DNA of 64,000 nucleotides from JALGVA01 sp964617715. Lineage in GTDB: Bacteria > Armatimonadota > Zipacnadia > Zipacnadales > UBA5352. Both the position numbers and the translations under genes were made by a program. The notes under the pieces are model-generated. The model did not search any database. It saw nothing but the letters and a program-made list of their open reading frames with translations, and was not told the DNA's origin. The DNA lies in contig CAZTZN010000003.1 of assembly GCA_964617715.1 (NCBI GenBank), forward strand, positions 1 through 64,000. The letters are read 5' to 3'. Within the stretch, counting starts at the first letter, position 1. The number at the start of each line of letters is the position of its first letter. Below, piece after piece: positions 50,880 to 61,293 of this stretch.

Positions 50880-53800
50880 TCACGGCCAGACGATCAGGTC
50901 GGGCAGCTCCATTATGTCGCGCAGCGATCCGGTGTCGTCGCCGGTCAGCGTCTTCCCGGCCATGCCGGCCTGCTGCAATGCCGCCGGGGAGTCGCTCGGG
51001 TCGCCGTCGAAGAAGTTCTGCGTCGGGAAGAACCGCCCCCAGTATTCGTAGCGTTCGTCGAGTGTAAACAGGAGAGCATCCACCGCCTGCGCCAGCATCT
51101 CCCGCGTGTGGGCGGTCGCATAGACCACATCGCCCTGGACACCGAAGGCGGCCGAGGCGTTCACGAGTTCGCCCCGCACGCCCGCCGGCAGGTCGTCGAG
51201 CAGACCGATCACGATCCGGCGGCCGTCGGGGGACTGTTCAGGCGTGACGATGGGCAGCCTGACCGTCCGTGGCTCGTCCACCGCCCAGCGGTGGTACTCG
51301 CGGAAGTACTCCTGCACCCGGAAAGCCAGGTCGCGCGTGTCACCGGCGGCCACCACGTTGCAGTTGGGCGTGCCGTCGGCCACGAATGGGAAGTTCAGCA
51401 GCGCATCGCGATCCCCCTGCAGGGCGACGCGTGGCTGCCAGGTGACGCTGATCACATTATGGCCAGCTTCGAGGTCGGCCTGCACCGCCGGCCGCTGCCC
51501 GTAGTCCGTTACTGCGAACACGAGCGGTTCGGCGTTCACGGTTATTGCCGTCAGCACCCCGTCCGTCGGCAGCCACAGACTCACCGGAACGCGGGCCGCC
51601 TGCGCGCACTGCAGCTCGATGGTCATGCTTGAGGGCTCGCACTCGTGCAGGTCGGCCACCACGGCCGCGCGCAGCGCGGAGCCTCGCGGCATGGTCATCA
51701 CCGCCCGGCAGGCCCGCACGTCTCGCGGCGGCACCGAAGCGTTGAGCCGAGTACCATCTGCGAACTCGGTGACGGTCTCGGCGCCATCCCATTGCATGAA
51801 GACCAGGTCATCCCCGCTGGCGACGTGTTCGGTGTCGATCACGATCGCGTCCTCAATGGGCTCGTACGTCTGGTTGCCGACGCCCAGGACCATGCCGAGA
51901 CCCTCGCCGAAGCGGCTCATGAGCAGTTCGCCGCCGATTGGCTCGGCGCCGACCACCGGCTCCCAGCCCAGGTCGGCAACCTCGATGAGCATGGGCAGGG
52001 CCCGCATGAGCTTCGGGATGCCGACCGCGAAGCGCGCGTTGGGGTAGCCACCGTAGTAGAGCGAGTGGATCAGGACATCATCGCGCAGGCGGCGGAAGGC
52101 GTCTATGGTCTGCTGCGCGCCGAGCCGGTCCCACGGTATCCACGAGTACAGCTTCGGGTTGTAGGTGTTCCACCAGTTCCAGCCGATGCGGCCCGACAGC
52201 ATACGCAGGCGCAGCATCCGCTCTCGGTAGCTCGGCCTGCTCATCGGATGGAACTCAAGCAGCGCGCAATCGGTGCGCACCGCGTCGGCGGACAGCGTCG
52301 GGAGTTTGAGGTTGGTGACCATGGCGGTGCGGTAGCCGCCGGTGTGCTGCCGACGCACCACGTCCATCTGCTGGGCGAAGCCGATGCCCTCGCCCACGAA
52401 GGCCAGACCGTTGTCGAAGGTCGTACCGGGCGAACGGTCGGCGCTGGGGCCCCAGTGCGGAATGAAGCCGAAGACCGAGTCGAAGGCGATGCCTGCAGGC
52501 TCGAAGTCCCTGGCGATGCTCGGGATGGCGTCGCGGATGTAGTCGCCGTAGCTGTCCGCCCATGGGTAGGCGAACCAGCACGGGACCTGCTGGTAGTAGC
52601 CGTGGTACTCGATCGGCTCGCTTCGGAAGTACGAGTCCGACCAGTACTGCTCCATCAGGCCCTTCTCGATGTTCTTGAGGTGCATGTAGTAGGCGACCGC
52701 AACGTCCGCCAGTTCCGCGTTGGTGCGCACCCACTGATGTATGTGCGCGCGCACCTCCGGCAGGCCCTGAGCGCTAAGTGACTTCTTCACCTCGCCCCGG
52801 CTGCGTGTCCACTCGCCCACCGACAGCTCGCTCACCGCCCACTCACCCGGCCGCGGCGCGGGCGCGTACCCCCACTCCCAGTGCCCGTGCATGCGGCGGA
52901 TCAGGTCGCTCGCGAAGCGCTCATCGGTGGGGTCATTCCAGGAGCGGTAGAGCCCCCCGGCAGAGGCCTGATGGAAGCGCGGGTCGATGTCGCGCGGGCG
53001 GTCATACAGCTCGGGGAACATCGCCCAGTACGCCTCAAAGGCGCCGCGCCAGCCGAGCCCGCCGTCGAAGGGAAAGGCGAGCACTTCGAAGCGCTCGGTC
53101 TCGCCCGGCGCGATGGCCAGGCGCGTGCCGATGGTCAGCTCGTGCCCTCCGCCGGCCACGGGACGGATGCCGCTGTGCAACTCGGTGTACCAGTCCAGCG
53201 GGTTGAACGCCAGCGCGATGCCGATCTCGCCATCCCACGCGCAGGTCAACGGCAGCACCGCCGAGGTCCCGTGATAGCCGATGGGCGCAATGCCGATCTC
53301 GTGCGGTGTGAAGTGGAAGCTGTCGAACCATTGGAATGCGCCTTCGAAGGGCAGGGCGAACGGAAGCCGCAGGTCAATCCAGCGGTCGGCGTCTCCCGGA
53401 TTGGTGATCTCGAGCACGGCGGAGAGCACGTCACCCTCGCGACGGTCGGTCCGGATCTGCACGTCGAGTGCACCGTCTCCCAACGGCTGCGGCCCGTCGC
53501 CGGGCACGACTGCCTCGATAGGATTGATGCCCCCGCCGGGCACGTTGACCCAGAACCTGCAGGCCTCCTCGCGCTCACCGGAGCCGAGTGGGTGATCATA
53601 GCTCAACCAGACCACCGCGCCATCGAGTGCACTTCGGAGCCTGCGTGCGGCCCCCGGCGTGCCATCGGCCATCCACTCCGAGGCGCGCTGGAAGTCGGGC
53701 CCCATCTGCAGCATGACGTCGGCGCCGTTGGCGTCGCTGCGCCCGGTGGTGGGGTCGCCATCGGCGTCGATGTAGATGCTCACTATCTGGTCGCCGGCCA

Positions 53801-54089
53801 GCGCCTGCGCCAGTTCGACGCGCCACAGGTAGCGGTCGCCGCTGAGCCACGCGATCTGAACCGAGCGCACGGGGCCGTCGGTGGATGCGAACACTTCGGT
53901 CAGCCGGTCGAACGCGCCCTGCGGCAGGGACATCGCGCGCACAGGCTCGGGCAGGTCTTGTGCGTCGGCACATGGCATCGGCGTGTGGTCGAGCATCTCC
54001 GGACGCAGGTCGGCCGCGTGCGTGACCCTCGGTACGACGACTGCGAGCATGGCCGCTGCAACTATCAGGATCGCGCGGCGTCCCATCAT
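50880..54089 (-). CDS. Giant secreted protein with TIM-barrel-like core, unknown function
   Basis: A protein of 1069 residues. ATG 54089 has AAGGGG about 10 bases upstream; the frame beyond has no signal of coding. The signal peptide is RRAILIVAAAMLAVVVPRVTHA. The N-terminal ~200 residues include a calcium-like DADGDPTTGRSDANG strand, suggesting an extracellular beta domain. The middle (residues ~440-760) looks like a TIM barrel with WFAYPWADSYG, FEPAGIAFDSVFGFIPHWG and FHPMSRPSYRERM, the Asp in GIAFDSVF being placed like a glycosidase nucleophile. The C-terminus is beta-rich and ends in a DUF4838-like prodomain pattern. It lies directly downstream of pgl but is separated by a hairpin. Confidence 0.7.
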   Translation of the reverse strand: MMGRRAILIVAAAMLAVVVPRVTHAADLRPEMLDHTPMPCADAQDLPEPVRAMSLPQGAFDRLTEVFASTDGPVRSVQIAWLSGDRYLWRVELAQALAGDQIVSIYIDADGDPTTGRSDANGADVMLQMGPDFQRASEWMADGTPGAARRLRSALDGAVVWLSYDHPLGSGEREEACRFWVNVPGGGINPIEAVVPGDGPQPLGDGALDVQIRTDRREGDVLSAVLEITNPGDADRWIDLRLPFALPFEGAFQWFDSFHFTPHEIGIAPIGYHGTSAVLPLTCAWDGEIGIALAFNPLDWYTELHSGIRPVAGGGHELTIGTRLAIAPGETERFEVLAFPFDGGLGWRGAFEAYWAMFPELYDRPRDIDPRFHQASAGGLYRSWNDPTDERFASDLIRRMHGHWEWGYAPAPRPGEWAVSELSVGEWTRSRGEVKKSLSAQGLPEVRAHIHQWVRTNAELADVAVAYYMHLKNIEKGLMEQYWSDSYFRSEPIEYHGYYQQVPCWFAYPWADSYGDYIRDAIPSIARDFEPAGIAFDSVFGFIPHWGPSADRSPGTTFDNGLAFVGEGIGFAQQMDVVRRQHTGGYRTAMVTNLKLPTLSADAVRTDCALLEFHPMSRPSYRERMLRLRMLSGRIGWNWWNTYNPKLYSWIPWDRLGAQQTIDAFRRLRDDVLIHSLYYGGYPNARFAVGIPKLMRALPMLIEVADLGWEPVVGAEPIGGELLMSRFGEGLGMVLGVGNQTYEPIEDAIVIDTEHVASGDDLVFMQWDGAETVTEFADGTRLNASVPPRDVRACRAVMTMPRGSALRAAVVADLHECEPSSMTIELQCAQAARVPVSLWLPTDGVLTAITVNAEPLVFAVTDYGQRPAVQADLEAGHNVISVTWQPRVALQGDRDALLNFPFVADGTPNCNVVAAGDTRDLAFRVQEYFREYHRWAVDEPRTVRLPIVTPEQSPDGRRIVIGLLDDLPAGVRGELVNASAAFGVQGDVVYATAHTREMLAQAVDALLFTLDERYEYWGRFFPTQNFFDGDPSDSPAALQQAGMAGKTLTGDDTGSLRDIMELPDLIVWP

Positions 54090-54116
54090 GGTCGTGCAGC
54101 CCCTTGGAAGAGTGCA

Positions 54117-54137
54117 TGCCGCCGAAATGCGGCGGCA
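54117..54137 (-). terminator. Hairpin after pgl, possible terminator of the pentose phosphate operon
   Basis: TGCCGCCG and CGGCGGCA form an 8-bp stem around a five-base loop, about 60 bases after the pgl stop and ahead of the ribosome site of the next minus-strand gene. CTCTT follows on the minus strand instead of a full T-run. It would separate the housekeeping operon from the secreted-protein gene. Confidence 0.4.
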
Positions 54138-54196
54138 CGTGAATGACACGGCTCTCATGGATGCTTCACCGGCGCCGGGCTGATACCTGCCCGGAT

Positions 54197-54901
54197 CTAT
54201 CCATGCATCGCACCCTGGTCCACCCACCACGTGAGTGTGCCGTTTTTGGGCCGGACCAGCGCCGCGGGGCAGTCGCCGCCCTCGAGCGCGCAGCGCAGCG
54301 CGGCGTGCTTGTCCGCACCGACGACCAGAAAATGCACCGCACGTGCGGCGTTGATGACCGGGAGCGTCAGGGTCAGGCGCTGCTTCGGCTCGGCCGGCGC
54401 CTCCGACGCCAGCACCCATCGGTCGCGCTCCGCAAGCGCCGGGGAGCCCGGGAACAGTGACGCAGTGTGGCCGTCCGCGCCGAGGCCGAGCAGGATCACG
54501 TGGAAGACGGGCTCGTCGCCCAACTCGTCGCGCAGTTGATTCTCATAGACCCGCGCCGCTTCATCAGGGCTGGGTTCGTCGGTCGGCATCGGGTGGACGT
54601 TGGCCGGGGGGATGGGCACCTTGTCGAGCAGCGTTTCGCGCGCCATGCGATAGTTGCTGTCCGGCCGGTCATGAGGCACGTAGCGCTCGTCCCCCCAGTA
54701 CACGTGGATGCGTTCCCACGAGAGATCGGCGTGCTGCGCGGCGATGTACTCGTACACCCCGCGTGGTGTGCGGCCCCCGGCGAGAGCGAGGCTCGCCCGG
54801 CCGCTGAGCAGGCCGTCGCTGAGATCGCCGACGATGCTCTCGCCCGCCGCTTGATTCAGTTCGGCGAGTGTGTGGGATTGGTGCAACTGTACGGGCTTCA
54901 C
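54197..54901 (-). CDS. pgl: 6-phosphogluconolactonase
   Basis: A protein of 234 residues that opens 6-phosphogluconolactone in the oxidative pentose phosphate pathway. GTG 54901 forms a GTGA overlap with the zwf stop; a GTG at 54910 is possible but its GAGG is too close. ASLALAGGRTPRGVYEYIA, HVYWGDERYVPHDRPDSNY, LLGLGADGHTASLFPGSPAL and LTLTLPVINAARAVHFLVVG are the family blocks, including the catalytic His. It is the last gene of the tkt-gnd-zwf-pgl set. Confidence 0.94.
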   Translation of the reverse strand: MKPVQLHQSHTLAELNQAAGESIVGDLSDGLLSGRASLALAGGRTPRGVYEYIAAQHADLSWERIHVYWGDERYVPHDRPDSNYRMARETLLDKVPIPPANVHPMPTDEPSPDEAARVYENQLRDELGDEPVFHVILLGLGADGHTASLFPGSPALAERDRWVLASEAPAEPKQRLTLTLPVINAARAVHFLVVGADKHAALRCALEGGDCPAALVRPKNGTLTWWVDQGAMHG

Positions 54902-56347
54902 AGCGGACACGCCTCACCGCTGGGCGGCAGCAGGCGCTCGGCCTCGGCCGGCCCCATGGTGCCCGCCGCATACGGGTAGACCTGCCGGCGCGCCTCCAGT
55001 AGCGGCGTGTAGATGCGCCAGGAATGCTCGACTTCGTCGGCACGCACGAACAGCGTCTGATCGCCCTGGGCCACGTCCACCAGCAGCGTCTCGTAGGCCT
55101 CGGGCAGCTCGGGGAAGGCGTCCTCGTAGCGAAAGCGCAGGCTGTGGGTCTGCAGTCGCAGAGGTTCGTGCGGCTGCTTGATCTCGAAGTACAGGTCGAA
55201 CCCCTCGTCGGGTTGCAGGGTGATGACCAGTGAGTTGGCGTGCACCGTCGCCTCCGGGTGCGCCTGGAAGATGGCCAGCGCCGGGCAGCGGAAGTGAATG
55301 GTGATCTGGGTCAGCTTCTCGGGAAGGCGCTTACCGGTGCGCAGCACAAAGGGCACACCCTGCCAGCGCCAGTTGGAGATGTACATGCGGATGGCGACGT
55401 AGGTCTCGGTGGTCGAACCCTCGGCCACGCCGTCTTCCTCGAGGTAGCCTGCGACCGGCTGCCCGGCGACCGTGCCTGCGGTGTATTGGCCCATCACGAC
55501 CTGGCCGGGATCGATGGGCGCGAGCGAACGCAGCACCTTGACCTTCTCATCACGGATGGCGTCGGCGGCGAACTCAACCGGGATCTCCATCGCGGTCAGT
55601 GCCAGCAGTTGCGTCATGTGGTTCTGCACCACGTCGCGCAGGGCGCCTACACTGTCGTAGAACTCCCCCCGCCGGCCTACGCCCACGTCCTCGGCCACCA
55701 GAATCTCGACGGCGGCGACCCGATCGCGGTTCCACACCGATTCGAAGAGCATGTTGGCGAAGCGGAAGGTCAGCAGGTTCTGCACGGTCTCCTTGCCCAG
55801 GTAGTGGTCGATGCGGTATATCTGGTCCTCGTCGAAGTGCCGATGGATGCGTGCGTTGAGGTCCTGAGCGGACGCCAGGTCGTGGCCGAAGGGCTTCTCG
55901 ATGACCACGCGCGTCCACCCGCGGCTCTCATTGAGACCGGCATCGCCGAGCCGCTCGACGGTGTCGATGAACGCGCCCGGCGGGGTGGCCATGTAGAAGA
56001 TGCGGTTGCCCGGCAGATCGTGCTCGCGCTCAAGCTCCTCAATGCGCTGCTTGAGGCGGCGGAAATCCTCGGGCTGCTGGTCGCCCACCGACTGGTAATG
56101 CAGGCAGTGATCGCACCAGCCACTGCCATCCGCGTCGATGGGCACTCCCGCCTCGTCCAGTGCCTCACGCGCCCACTCGCGGTAGCTCTGGTCGTCGAAG
56201 CCGGCGCGTCGGCCTGAAGCGAGCAGCACGACTCTGCCGTGCAGCGCGCCCCTCTCGGTCAGACGGCGCATGGCGGGCAGCAGCTTGCGCCGCATCAAGT
56301 CGCCGGTGCCACCGATGACCACCATCAGATGCCGTTCAAGCTCCTGC

Positions 56348-56355
<8 letters not shown>
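54898..56355 (-). CDS. zwf: Glucose-6-phosphate 1-dehydrogenase
   Basis: A protein of 485 residues, full length. MVVIGGTGDLMRRKLLPAMR is the coenzyme motif, RIDHYLGKETVQNLL the active-site segment with the catalytic His, and VVIEKPFGHDLASAQDLN the linking block. It oxidises glucose-6-phosphate to the lactone using NAD(P)+. ATG 56355 overlaps the gnd stop by eight bases; GGAGG lies 12 bases upstream, which is somewhat far, but conservation begins just after. It is coupled at both ends to gnd and pgl. Confidence 0.96.
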
Positions 56356-57274
<919 letters not shown>

Positions 57275-57357
57275 CGCCACCGCTCCCTGCATTACACCTT
57301 CGTCTCGGGGTCGTTCGGAGGACGGCCCTTTCCGGCGCTCGCCCGTCGCTTCCGCCA

Positions 57358-59358
57358 TCACTCCACGAGGGCCCGGGCTCGAGCGACCACGTTTTCGACC
57401 GTGAAGCCCAGTTTCTCCATGACTGTGTCGCCCGGCGCCGATGCGCCGAACCGATCGAGGCCGATGATGTCGCCGTCGGCGCCGACCCAGCGCTCCCAGC
57501 CCAGCGTCACTCCGGCCTCGATGGCCAACCTGGGCACGTCCGCCGGCAGCACGCTCCTGATGTAGTCCTTACCCTGTTGCGCGAAAACCTCCCAGCAGGG
57601 CAGAGAGACCACCCGCGCGCCGATGCCCTCAGCCTGCAGCACCGCGCGCGCCTCCAGGGCCAGCGCGACCTCCGAGCCGGTGGCGATCAGGATGACCTGA
57701 GCGTCGCTCTCAGCCTCGGCCAGCACGTAGCCGCCGCGGAGCGCGCCCGTGCGGACGGGGTAGCGCTCCGGGTCGAGCACCGGCAGCTTCTGGCGGCTGA
57801 GCGCCAGCGCCACCGGGCCCGGGCGTTCGATGGCGATCTTCCATGCCACGGCGGTCTCGTTGGCGTCGGCGGGCCGGATGACGGTCATCCCCGGTATCGC
57901 GCGCAGGCTCATTACGTGCTCTACCGGCTGGTGCGTCGGGCCGTCCTCGCCCACGCCGATGCTGTCGTGCGTGAACACCCAGGTGCTGTTGCAGCCCATG
58001 ATGGCCGACAGCCGCAGCGAGCCGCGCATGTAGTCCGAGAACACCAGGAAGGTCGCGCCGTAGGGGAGCACGCCGCCGTGCAAGGCCATGCCGTTGACGA
58101 TCGCGCCCATGCCGTGCTCGCGCACACCGAAGTGCAGGTTGCGCCCGCCGGGGCTCTCCGGCCCGAAGGCGGCCTCGCCGTCGAGCAAGGTCTTGGTTGA
58201 TGGCGCCAGGTCCGCCGAGCCGCCGATGAGCGTCGGCAGCACGCCCTTGATGGCGTCGAGCACCTCTCCCGACGCGTTGCGGGTCGCGATCGCCCTGTCG
58301 CCGGTGAACATCGGCAGATTCTCGTCCCACGCTTCCGGCAACTCCCCGGCGATAGCCTGCTCAAACGCCAGGGCGTGTTCGGGGAATCGCGTCCGACAGC
58401 GCTCCACGCGTTCGCGCCACCGAGCCTCAGCATCGCGGCCGCGCTCCACCGCCTGCCCCATGTGCGCGCGCACCTCCTCGGGCACCAGGAACTGCGCCTC
58501 CGGCGGCCAGCCCAGCTTCTCCCTGGTGGCGCGTACGTTCTCTTCGCCCAGGGGCGCTCCATGGGACTCGGCATCATCCTGCAGCGGGCTGCCGTAGCCG
58601 ATATGCGTGCGCACGCAGATGATCGAGGGCTTCCCGGTCTCGCTCTGCGCAGCCTCGATCGCCGCTTCAAGGGCCGCCAGGTCATTGCCGTCGGCGATCA
58701 CCTGCACGTGCCATCCGTAGGCCTCAAAACGCTGCGGCACGTCCTCCGAGAACGCGAGATCGGTGCTGCCCTCGATCGAGATGTGGTTGTCGTCGTAGAG
58801 GCAGATCAGCTTGCCCAGCTTCAGATGTCCGGCCAGGGAGGCGGCCTCGGATGAGATGCCCTCCATCAGGTCCCCGTCCGAACAGATCACGTATGTGAAG
58901 TGATCGACCAGCCCGAGGTCCTCGTCGGCGCCCTCAGGGCTGTTGAAGCGCGCCCTGAGGAAGGCCTCGGCGAGCGCCATGCCCACTGCGTTTCCGAGGC
59001 CCTGGCCCAACGGTCCCGTGGTGGTCTCGACACCCGGCGTCTCGCCGTACTCGGGATGCCCCGGGGTCATGCTGCCCCACTGGCGGAACCGCTCAAGCTC
59101 TTCGAGCGGCAGGTCGTAGCCGGTGAGATGCAGCAGCGCATAGAGGAGCATTGAGCCGTGCCCGGCCGAGAGCACGAAACGATCGCGGTTGAACCACGTC
59201 GGGTTCCTGGGATTGTAGCGCATGACGCGGTCGAAGAGCACGTAGGCCATGGGCGCGGCGCCCAACGGCATGCCGGGATGTCCGGATCCGGCCTTCTGCA
59301 CTGCATCAACCGCCAGGAAGCGGATGGTGTTGATGCCGAGATCGTCAATGCCGTTCAT
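57358..59358 (-). CDS. tkt: Transketolase
   Basis: A protein of 666 residues, full-length bacterial transketolase. GGAGGG lies about 6 bases before ATG 59358. KAGSGHPGMPLGAAPMAYVL and TTTGPLGQGLGNAVGMALAE are the opening blocks, VICSDGDLMEGISSEAASLA the thiamine diphosphate motif with Asp, and GEDGPTHQPVEHVMSLRAIP the pyrimidine-domain signature. It moves two-carbon units in the non-oxidative pentose phosphate pathway. It is the first gene of the tkt-gnd-zwf-pgl operon. Confidence 0.97.
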   Translation of the reverse strand: MNGIDDLGINTIRFLAVDAVQKAGSGHPGMPLGAAPMAYVLFDRVMRYNPRNPTWFNRDRFVLSAGHGSMLLYALLHLTGYDLPLEELERFRQWGSMTPGHPEYGETPGVETTTGPLGQGLGNAVGMALAEAFLRARFNSPEGADEDLGLVDHFTYVICSDGDLMEGISSEAASLAGHLKLGKLICLYDDNHISIEGSTDLAFSEDVPQRFEAYGWHVQVIADGNDLAALEAAIEAAQSETGKPSIICVRTHIGYGSPLQDDAESHGAPLGEENVRATREKLGWPPEAQFLVPEEVRAHMGQAVERGRDAEARWRERVERCRTRFPEHALAFEQAIAGELPEAWDENLPMFTGDRAIATRNASGEVLDAIKGVLPTLIGGSADLAPSTKTLLDGEAAFGPESPGGRNLHFGVREHGMGAIVNGMALHGGVLPYGATFLVFSDYMRGSLRLSAIMGCNSTWVFTHDSIGVGEDGPTHQPVEHVMSLRAIPGMTVIRPADANETAVAWKIAIERPGPVALALSRQKLPVLDPERYPVRTGALRGGYVLAEAESDAQVILIATGSEVALALEARAVLQAEGIGARVVSLPCWEVFAQQGKDYIRSVLPADVPRLAIEAGVTLGWERWVGADGDIIGLDRFGASAPGDTVMEKLGFTVENVVARARALVE

Positions 59359-59435
59359 GAATTCCCTCCGTTGTCTGCGTTGCGTCGGTCGAGGCCGGCG
59401 GGGTTGCGCCAACATCTCCGGCGCGGCCTGGGGCG

Positions 59436-59465
59436 AGTATAACACAGATGGTCCCGGCCTGTCGT
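59436..59465 (-). promoter_or_regulatory. Candidate promoter of the tkt operon
   Basis: On the minus strand a TATACT box (59441-59436) follows ACGACA (59465-59460) by 18 bases. The -10 box is strong and the -35 box matches four of six. Transcription would start near 59429, about 70 bases before the tkt ATG. It lies in the short space between the acetolactate decarboxylase stop and tkt. Confidence 0.5.
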
Positions 59466-59475
59466 TTCTGCCTCG

Positions 59476-60252
59476 CTACCGCTCCACCGCCTGCACGGCC
59501 GCAGCCTGCTCACCGGCCGGGCGCCACTCGTAGAAATCCCGGGTGGTCGGCAGGGCAAGCATCACACCTGCGGTGTAGTCGATCTCGATCAGCGCCTCGT
59601 CGATTCGCGCCTGCAGGAGGTGGCCGCCTCCGTCGCAGGCCTCGGTCAGGAAGTGCAGATGGTAGCCGGGGACGTTCACGCCGCTCATGAACGTCGGGAG
59701 GCGGAAGCCCACCAGCGTCCCGCGGGTGTCGTCGAACTCGAAGACCGGCTGGTCCTTCACCACCTCGGCCAGCGGCGGGTAGGGGCGTTCCTGGCGCGGG
59801 ACGCTGCGTGTCCTGACATAGTCGAAGGCGCCGGTGATGCGCAGCGCATAGCACAGATTCGGTGTCGGCAGCATGCGCTCGATCAGGCTCTGCAGCGCCG
59901 CGAGGTCCGGCACATCTTCCACACGCTGGCTGACATCGGCCTCGAACCAGGTGACCGCCGCGAACGGCGTCTGTATCGAGTCATCCAGTTCATGTACCAT
60001 GCCCGAGGCATCGACCGTGAAAAACCGACCATCGAGGACGATCAGCTCCCCGTCAAGCGCGTTCACGGTGCCGAGCCCCAGGTCACCATGCGGGCGCAGA
60101 TCACCGATCGTCATTCTCCCGTCATAGACGCCCTGCAGCAGGGCGCCGATGGTCGATGTCTGGTAGAGCACGTCACGCGAGGACGGCTGCTGCGCGCAGG
60201 CGACGCTGATGGTCAGCAGCGCCACCAGCATGGCTACCATCGCTCGTCTCAT
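59476..60252 (-). CDS. budA: Exported alpha-acetolactate decarboxylase
   Basis: A protein of 258 residues. ATG 60252 has GGGAGG 9 bases upstream and is followed by a signal peptide (MVAMLVALLTISVACAQQ, with a possible lipobox-like SVAC). The mature part is a full-length AlsD: LYQTSTIGALLQGVYDG, HGDLGLGTVNALDGELIVLD, GTLVGFRLPTFMSGVNVPGY and the zinc motif HLHFLTEACDGGGHLL. It converts acetolactate to acetoin. Most homologs are cytoplasmic, so export is unusual, though secreted forms are known in Brevibacillus. No acetolactate synthase gene is nearby. Confidence 0.92.
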   Translation of the reverse strand: MRRAMVAMLVALLTISVACAQQPSSRDVLYQTSTIGALLQGVYDGRMTIGDLRPHGDLGLGTVNALDGELIVLDGRFFTVDASGMVHELDDSIQTPFAAVTWFEADVSQRVEDVPDLAALQSLIERMLPTPNLCYALRITGAFDYVRTRSVPRQERPYPPLAEVVKDQPVFEFDDTRGTLVGFRLPTFMSGVNVPGYHLHFLTEACDGGGHLLQARIDEALIEIDYTAGVMLALPTTRDFYEWRPAGEQAAAVQAVER

Positions 60253-60462
60253 CTGATGCGGCCTCCCTTCGAACCTGAGCTTGGTCATTCGCCGCCCGGT
60301 CCCGTTGGCCTCCGGAGGGTTCGGATCCGGGCCGGTCGGGTATGCTTGCCGTGCAGGAGATGAGGCACAGACGCCGAATTCCTGTGTGGGCCGGGAGGTC
60401 GCCGGCCCGCGCCAACGTTCGTACGGCCTGCCTGAGCGGGTCGAATGAGGAGGTGGAGCAGT

Positions 60463-61272
60463 TTGGCCAAGTGGAAGGCGATCGCGAGAGGCATCGGCTG
60501 TGTGGCCCTGGTGCTCGCACTTGCGGCCGGCGCGTTCTGGCTGGGCACACGAGCGTCGTGGGGCCCGTCGCCGGTCTGGGCCGACACGGTGGCCCCGGTG
60601 GTCTCGGACCGAGCGGCCGAGATCGACGGCCGGCCTGTGGGCGAAGTGCTGATCGATGGCAACGTCGTAATCCGCATGCGCACCGAGTCCGGCGGATTCA
60701 CCGCCTATGAGCGAGCCATCATCATCGCCGACCGTGTCCAGCGCTGGCTGGCCGGGCCATGGTCGGTCGATGATCTGATGGTGCGCGAGGGGGCTTTCGG
60801 CGATGCCGAACTGCGCGCCGCGGGGCAGCTCATAGTCACGGCCAACGCCGAGGAAGCGGCCGCGCTCAATTCAACCGCCATGGGCCTGGCCCAGGCGTGG
60901 CGCGACAACATCATGATGGCCCTCGGGGCCGGACCTGAGACACTCCCTGCGGGCAGCGGCGCGATCGGCGCCACGCCCGGCGAGGGCGCGGCGCAGTCGG
61001 GGACATGGACCCCGAGCGAACCGTACTCCGACAAGATCGTCCCGATCATCAGCGTGCTGGAGGGCGTCAAGATCGGTGCCGCGCGTATCAACGGACCTGA
61101 GTCCAAGGTGGCGCAGGTGCAGGGCGTGGCGCAGCTTGAGACGCACTTCAGGAACTACCTGGAGATCGACGTCTACGTGCCCATCACCACGGATCGGCCG
61201 GGGCCCGGCGGGCTGGATCGCGTCCAGGAAGTCGGCGTGACCGCTCTCGGCGACCTGGCGATCGATCTGTAG
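60463..61272 (+). CDS. Secreted or membrane-anchored protein of unknown function sharing a module with the next gene
   Basis: A protein of 269 residues. TTG 60463 has GAGGAGG exactly 9 bases upstream; the ATG at 60445 overlaps that site and is less likely. The N-terminus is a signal anchor (GIGCVALVLALAAGAFWLGT). Residues ~70-160 (DGNVVIRMRTESGGFTAYER, QLIVTANAEEAAALN) form a compact domain of unknown type. The last ~80 residues (KIVPIISVLEGVKIGAARIN, GPESKVAQVQGVAQLETHF) resemble the C-terminus of the protein encoded next. It is transcribed divergently from the exported acetolactate decarboxylase. Confidence 0.65.
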   Translation: MAKWKAIARGIGCVALVLALAAGAFWLGTRASWGPSPVWADTVAPVVSDRAAEIDGRPVGEVLIDGNVVIRMRTESGGFTAYERAIIIADRVQRWLAGPWSVDDLMVREGAFGDAELRAAGQLIVTANAEEAAALNSTAMGLAQAWRDNIMMALGAGPETLPAGSGAIGATPGEGAAQSGTWTPSEPYSDKIVPIISVLEGVKIGAARINGPESKVAQVQGVAQLETHFRNYLEIDVYVPITTDRPGPGGLDRVQEVGVTALGDLAIDL

Positions 61273-61293
61273 GCCAACGAGGAGGCAACAGCA

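Noticed and set aside
49329..51632. Plus-strand frame of 767 codons
   Set aside because: It is antisense to the two giant secreted proteins; composition is typical of a shadow frame.
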